Assembly: GCF_033568475.1 (NCBI RefSeq)
Contig: NC_133121.1
Coordinates: 78,946,589 to 79,010,588, forward strand
DNA length: 64,000 nucleotides
Origin: Henckelia pumila
Taxonomy: Eukaryota; Streptophyta; Magnoliopsida; Lamiales; Gesneriaceae
Direction: 5' to 3'
Shown here: piece after piece, positions 58,254 to 64,000 of the stretch
How positions within the stretch are numbered: position 1 is the stretch's first letter
Layout of the letters: each line of letters starts with the position of its first letter
Program-made: the position numbers and the translations under genes
The notes under the pieces: generated by a model
The model's input: only the letters and a program-made list of their open reading frames with translations
Database searches by the model: none
What the model was told of the DNA's origin: nothing

Positions 58254-61200
58254 AGAGATTTCGTCCTCGAAATCAGGTCTTAGTCAACCCTGAAAATGTA
58301 CCCTCAACAAGATTCCCAAACTGTTTATTTCTCATTGATCTAAACCACGAGAAAAATTAACTTTAAGCAACCAAAGTACCTTTTCGGACATATACGATCT
58401 GGTATCTTACTGGACTACAACTTTCCTCGATGGTAAACGTAGGACTTAGTCTAATCTCATTCCCAAAATATCCTTGGAATTGTACCGTAACTGGCACTGG
58501 AATATTCTTTGCCAAGCATCTTCTGGCTAAAGATTTACGATGTCCTCAGTTAACTACTTAGCTAAGGCTAGAGAACACATTTATCCTACAAATCCCATAT
58601 TCATCTGATGTGAGAACTCGTCCGCACAGGTAGAATCTGCTTTACTCTTGTTTCTTAACAACTTAATACAGTTTCTCTAACGTTATACTATTGAATACCA
58701 AAGCCAGTGCCACACTCTAGAAATCTCCATGGTTCAAGTTATAAACACCGCTAGCCGAGCCAACAAAACTCAATCATCGAACTTCCTAGTCACATGACCG
58801 AATTCAATGAACATCTAATTACCAAATACCTGAGCAAGAACACAAAATTTGTCTCATTCCTGAATTCCAAAAATTCACGTGGAAATTCCGTCAAATCACT
58901 ATGCAGTATCTTAAAATCCTCAGGAATCTCGCAAAATATTCGGGCAACCACTAAATGATCTTCTGAAATCTTAGTCGATCTCGACGCATTGACAGTTGAT
59001 ATCAATATTTCATATCACACTAAGTCGAGATTCTTCTGATATCTAACTTATACCTCGATAATCGATGGTGGTGGTGCCTACTGAACTGTACCAAAATAAT
59101 TTCGTTAGTTCTTTCATCACTATGGCTAGTAATACCGTCAAATAACACCAAAAACAGATAGTACGATTAGTCCTGCTAACTACTCACCTACCACCAATTC
59201 ATACTGAAGGAACAGTATTGGTTTGCAAATCTGAGTTACTACAACTCTACTAGCAGTAGAATGCCTTTGCAGAATTGAAATCATTCAATGTAACGAGTTT
59301 GTAGTCAAAATCTGGAAACACTCACAGTCACCACGATAATTCTTGAGGTATTCGACATTCAACTATCACCTGTCGATATCAATCAAAAGGATAAGATACA
59401 ATTCATTGTATCACCTTCCTGATCTGCCACTGATCCTGATATCTCCAGTGTAAGCAAAACCTTTCCTATTAGCTAACCGTACCAAAACTCTTATCTCAGA
59501 GTCAAACCTCTAAAAACAAATCTGAATTCATTCCTTTGACGTTACCGTCATTTCTTCGGTTACCTCTGAATAAACTATCTCCCAAAAACAAAGAAGAGTA
59601 CCCCTAATACTACAGGCTAAATCATTATACCCAAAAAGATACCATCATTGCAAAAATGACAAGTCTCAGTCAAATTACCCGCACAATGACAACGTCATTG
59701 TCCACAATCTCACCTGTCTCTTCAGACATAAACATTCAGGTTCGTACCTGAAAATACAATCTATAAAACTATTGAATGATCATGTCAGTTAGTACAACCC
59801 CTGGTACTAATAATCCGAATCGAATGGTTGTACCTGTCATACGATTCAAGACAGTAGTCCCAGTATTCAAAGCAAGAATACAGTTATTTCTTACTGGCAA
59901 AAGTAAGTCTCATCTGGTCCTGACTCACTCATCTAGATGAATGCCAACGAAAACATCTTATATTGTGAAGTTCTCAAAACTCTGTCGCAGTCTAGTTAAC
60001 TCCCGAATCGAATATGTCAAAGCAATCACATCAATGATCTAGCGCATCAAAACACTCCCGGAAATTCAGCGACAGAAATCTCGCCAGACCCAAAAACTAG
60101 GTCTTAGCCGCTGTCGACTCCCACATCTGATCACTTAATGTTATCCTGCTAGAATCCATTGAAACAATTACACTTGTTCTCACAATGTCGCAGCTCCGAA
60201 TCTCACGAAGAAACTGCAAGAATTTAATCTCATCACCGAGCAATTCATTTCTTGAGTGAACCAATAGATCTCACGTAGCTAATCTTGAAAATACTCGGCT
60301 CACTCATCAGTGTACTAATCTGAATTATTGTTAAGACAACTGACATCATTGCAATTCACAAGGTCTCACTCCGAACAGAATGCAGCTCTAATTATCAAAT
60401 CTGATCGTACTAAAGTTCCCACGACCAAACATCTAATCTCTTATCATTTACAAGGATATTCATTTTCTATCAATAATAAAAATCACTGAAATCTTTATGA
60501 GTGTAAACACTCTAATGATGTGCGATATAAATCTCCCAAGGATAATCTCCCCTCGTCAAGTTCTAAAGCACAACTAGCTCCCAGAACTCTTATCATCATC
60601 ACTAGTGTTTACAATTCCACTATGACATAACTGAAAGTCATTTTACAACAAATGTATCATCTACTGATAACAATTGACTGCGGCTCATATCTATTCTCAA
60701 AATATCAATCAAGTTTGGCCAACCGTCCTCGTTCCCTGATTCCTACTGGAATATAATACTATTGATCACCATATTCTGGATTTAGAGTTCCTTTGATCAA
60801 TTAATGAGATTACTATTTCCCAAGAATGCTGAAATCACAGAAATTTTATAACAAAGATTCATCCTTCCTACCTCTGATAGAGTCAGACGATAACGACAAG
60901 TAACCACTAGTACGAATCCTGTACCCGATTGAATTTAATCACCAGAACTATCCCAGTCCAATCTACGATGGCACTGCATTGCCTACTTAGTTCTGAAATC
61001 ATTTTTGTTAAGGAATCATCCTCTGTCTATGTCAATACTATCAAGAGAAAACCTTAATCCGTATATCAGACTAAATCAGATGATAACTATACTAAAATCC
61101 CTTGGTATTATCCCAGTACTAAAATTAAATCAAATGAATTCTGCTATCACTAAAAATACTCCTGGTAGTTATAACCCTTGCTACGATTGCGTAAAACATC

Positions 61201-61639
61201 AAGACTGAGGTAGCCTTCCCTGAAAGCCCATCTGGAATAAAATCCTTTCAGAAAACACCGACATAGGGTAGCTCTTCCTCACCCATCTCAATAAAACCAG
61301 CACAGTCCACAACACCTGGTATAGATCACTACCGCGCCCCTGATGAAACACATCATCCCTGACATCAACTTCAAAGTCATATGCTTACCCAACCATTCTA
61401 GTGAAACACCTAGAACTAATCACATGAAAAGTACTTACAATCAGATTACTTAATAATCTATGAGTCATAATAGTTGAATACTAATCAACTAAAAATAATT
61501 GCTAGAATCCATCAAATCATCCAATACTGAAACATTAAACCATTGAACCCGGTTTAATACAATCCTTATTACAAATGATTAGTTACAACCACTAAGAAAT
61601 TCCCAAAAGTTTAGAATCAATAATACAATGATTCACTTT
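58254..61639 (-). other. Eroded Gypsy internal region (former pol)
   Basis: I could not identify protease, RT, RNase H or integrase motifs by eye. Short minus-strand similarity to gypsy C-terminal ends may persist near 58290-58400. The stretch is rich in stops in all frames. It may be decayed pol or a non-coding filler. Confidence 0.45.
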
Positions 61640-62150
61640 GCTTACAGCAGAAATATTTACAATCTGAATAAATGCGAAAATCTTACATTCCGTCTAAATA
61701 CCTCGTACAACTCACTGTCGTATGTATCTTGGCATCTACTGATCTTGAACGTGAGATTTCTCGTTTGCCTCTACCAAGCGTCCGTGCAGACTACTGGCAG
61801 AACATATTCCTCCCAAGATCTACAAGACCTTACTAATATACCAGATCCTTCAAATGTTGTGGGGTCCATTTATCTGGTAGAAGAGGCAGAACCTTCATGA
61901 AAATCTCTCCAACTACTTGTGGAGAATCTTCAAAGGTTACTCCTCCGATCTGGAGATGAGTGGAAACGATGTTCCATGCACTCCAACCAATCCTCTACAA
62001 TCTCCAGTGTCACATTTCTTATCAATGGTTTAGGCACCAACCGAAAAGATCTGCGCATACCAAACTTATGACGACTGCTTTGGTGATGATGATCTTGGAG
62101 ATGCCTCTGGTCTCTGCCCCAACTTTCGTCACTATCATACCATCATCGTC
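61640..62150 (-). pseudogene. Gypsy gag remnant
   Basis: Minus-strand reading from about 62060 gives FRLVPKPLIRNVTLEIVEDW followed by LECMEHRF. This resembles the start of the retrotransposon Gag domain, where relatives have a WL..ME..F pattern. Stops follow within 60 codons. Its place just after the primer site is where gag belongs. Confidence 0.5.
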
Positions 62151-62200
62151 TTCGATTCCATCTATTACTATAATGTCCCAATGAAAATCAAAGATCTAAT

Positions 62201-62216
62201 GCATGCTCTAATACCA
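62201..62216 (-). other. Gypsy primer-binding site
   Basis: TGGTATTAGAGCATGC on minus, four bases inside the LTR. It is an initiator tRNA-Met-type site with one change from TGGTATCAGAGC. Confidence 0.8.
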
Positions 62217-62220
62217 TAAA

Positions 62221-63743
62221 TGTAGTGACCCGTCCTGGAATCACCTACTAAAAAAAACTTTAAGCATTCAATTAAAACTTAACAATAAATAATCAGAGAA
62301 AACTGCGGAAACTTAAGACAAATACTAACTCGGCATAATACAACCGGTAAATAACTGAAACCCAATTAATGTACAACCAAATCGAAACCTAAAAATAATA
62401 GGGTCAATCCTAACTATTTCTGTTGGCACCAATTGACTCCACAACTCCCTGGTCACCAACTGAAACTGATCCCCTAACCTGGGAAACCTGCAACTGCCCC
62501 GTCGAATAGGGTGTCCAATGAAAATACACAGACATTAGCTAACAACGCTCAGTACAGATGTATGAGTATACACATACTATGAATAAATAATGCAAATGAA
62601 AGGTACCGAAAACCTATCATCAATAGAACACTGCTCAGTCAAAGGAGCCATGGTATGTAGTGCGTTGGGCCGTCACATCAGGAGGCACTCCCATACCATA
62701 AATCATGGACATAACCGGACACAAATCCATGGCATCCATCCAAAAAATATAATGGGATTGAGAGACTCCTCTACAGGTAATATCAAAGGAAACGGGCTCA
62801 ATGTGATGATGCATGCAGAATAATATCCGTGACATAATCAATGCACATATCATTAATGCCACATAAAACATGCAAACATAGGACATGCATACTAAACCAT
62901 GGTATATCGGATAGTACGTCTGTACTTCACAATAAGAAACTTAAGCAACCTAGCCACTCGAGTACTCGAGTCCAAGCCAATAAGTATATAATCACTATAT
63001 CACTTATTGCTTACTAAAAGCCTTAACTAGACAAATAGCTACTCACAGAAGCTAATCATAGTCTAGTAATATACTAGCATCCGTCGTTATCCCTTTGATG
63101 GCGATGACCTCAAAACCTAAGCACAACTCTGCTACGATCCCGGTAGCGCCTCGCTATCGTCTGGCCTCCGAAATGATTCTTAAAATGACCTAAAAGCCCA
63201 TTAGAAACACCTAGAAACGAGAAAGAGAGAAAAAAATATATGAGCAAGTGAAATGAGGTCTCGACACCACTATTTATTCGGAACTTCCGAACGCACTTCG
63301 GAGCTTCCGATCGTGATTCCGATCTTTCTCTTCCAAACATGTGTCGTTTGATAGGACTACTCAGCTACCGACAGAGTTCGAAACGAAACTATAGGATCAG
63401 AGTTTTCGAACTCCACCCTGTCCAATCACAATTCAGAAAGCCCATATCTGGCTGTCGGGAAACTTTCGGATCTTCCGAATTCAGGATCGGAGCTTTTGAA
63501 CTGTCCGGAGCTACCGATCTACCACTCTAGCTTCCGAAGGGATCGGAACCACCGATCTTTACCTTGCACAAGTTCAGATCTTCCGAACTGCTCAAACACT
63601 AGGAACCCTCCGGAACATTTCCGAACATCCTGAATCCGATTTTATACTAATTAATCTCATTCGAGAATTCTTTAATCATGTTTTAATCATTTTAAACATG
63701 CTTTTAAATTTAATTTCTTATTTTTGAAAATCAGGTTACTATA
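62221..63743 (-). repeat. Gypsy LTR (5' LTR in element orientation)
   Basis: 1,523 bp. The plus edges are TGTAGTGACCCGTCC and ATCAGGTTACTATA, where the terminal C has become T. It aligns throughout with 54759-58239 apart from the solo LTR and the 62-bp duplication. Confidence 0.88.
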
Positions 63744-63748
63744 TGAAC

Positions 63749-64000
63749 AAAGGTTTTTTTGGCAAAAATCATATCAAAATTACTTTAAAAAATGATAAAC
63801 ATGCTGGTTTAAGACTGTAATATGACTATATAGCGGACTAATTAAATCACAAAAGGACAAACAAAATGGAATAAAAACAATTTTCCTGTAGTATGAGCGA
63901 CAAAAAATCGATTTTTGTGTGTACATAGGTTACTATGTGATTAATATAAGACATTTGATGTACAAAGTGAGCATGAGGTGGAACCATGAATGGGCATTTT
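63749..64000. other. Flank with partial MITE
   Basis: 63770-63890 resembles one end of the 31203-31514 MITE family (GGACAAACAAAATGG, then AAAACAATTTTCC). Nothing else was recognised before the window edge. Confidence 0.4.

Larger units (their letters stand above)
54759..63743 (-). mobile_element. Ty3/gypsy LTR retrotransposon on minus, decayed, with a solo LTR inside one LTR
   Basis: Two related LTRs (54759-58239 and 62221-63743) enclose about 4.0 kb. On minus, a primer site TGGTATTAGAGCATGC (62216-62201) follows the upstream LTR. The purine tract AAAGGTGGGGAGAA (58253-58240) precedes the downstream one, after a GACGAAATCTC motif typical of plant gypsy 3' ends. The flanks TGAAT (54754-54758) and TGAAC (63744-63748) fit a 5-bp duplication with one change. 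The coding region is too eroded for clear pol domains. It is old: the LTRs differ at many points and by indels. Confidence 0.85.

Noticed and set aside
58254..61639. A novel non-LTR gene cluster between the Gypsy LTRs
   Set aside because: Stops are dense in all frames, and the primer site and purine tract show that it is the internal region of the element.

Overview
The window is plant nuclear DNA: AT-rich, with long intergenic stretches, many-exon genes with GT-AG introns, a MIR156/157 hairpin and the usual plant transposon classes (CACTA, MULE/FAR1, hAT, Copia, Gypsy, several MITE families). The host proteins read as core eudicot and probably asterid; that placement is inference from how the sequence reads, not from any search.

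Three host loci look intact. (1) FARSB, the cytosolic phenylalanyl-tRNA synthetase beta subunit, lies on + at 16431-24974. It has 19 exons whose phases all agree and gives 593 codons plus stop. (2) A MIR157-type microRNA hairpin lies on - at about 26370-26485. (3) An AMSH-family JAMM deubiquitinase gene lies on - at 34764-46608. It has 14 exons whose phases all agree and gives 517 codons plus stop. FARSB and the AMSH gene are tail to tail. The gap between them holds only the microRNA, MITEs and degenerate repeats.

Left arm (1-16.1 kb): a CACTA element on - that lacks its transposase catalytic core and carries a foreign-looking + strand fragment in an intron. Next come a broken gene combining a viroplasmin/RNase H1-type domain with a 60-bp repeat, a hAT MITE with 8-bp target duplications, and a FAR1/MULE transposase pseudogene. 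Last are three long hairpin MITEs set in a TA microsatellite directly upstream of FARSB.

Middle (16.4-46.6 kb): FARSB, with nested MITEs in two introns, and the AMSH gene. One 7.0-kb AMSH intron holds a 4,957-bp Copia element in the antisense orientation. The Copia leader carries a second LTR-like unit and a second primer-binding site, so it looks chimeric with a TRIM element.

Right arm (50.0-63.7 kb): a decayed hAT transposon (TTF/DUF4371/hAT-C type), split by a MITE with perfect 8-bp duplications. It is followed by a decayed Gypsy element on -, whose downstream LTR contains a 1.86-kb solo LTR with a 5-bp duplication. Most of the window outside the two host genes is therefore nested mobile DNA, and target-site duplications give the order of many insertions.
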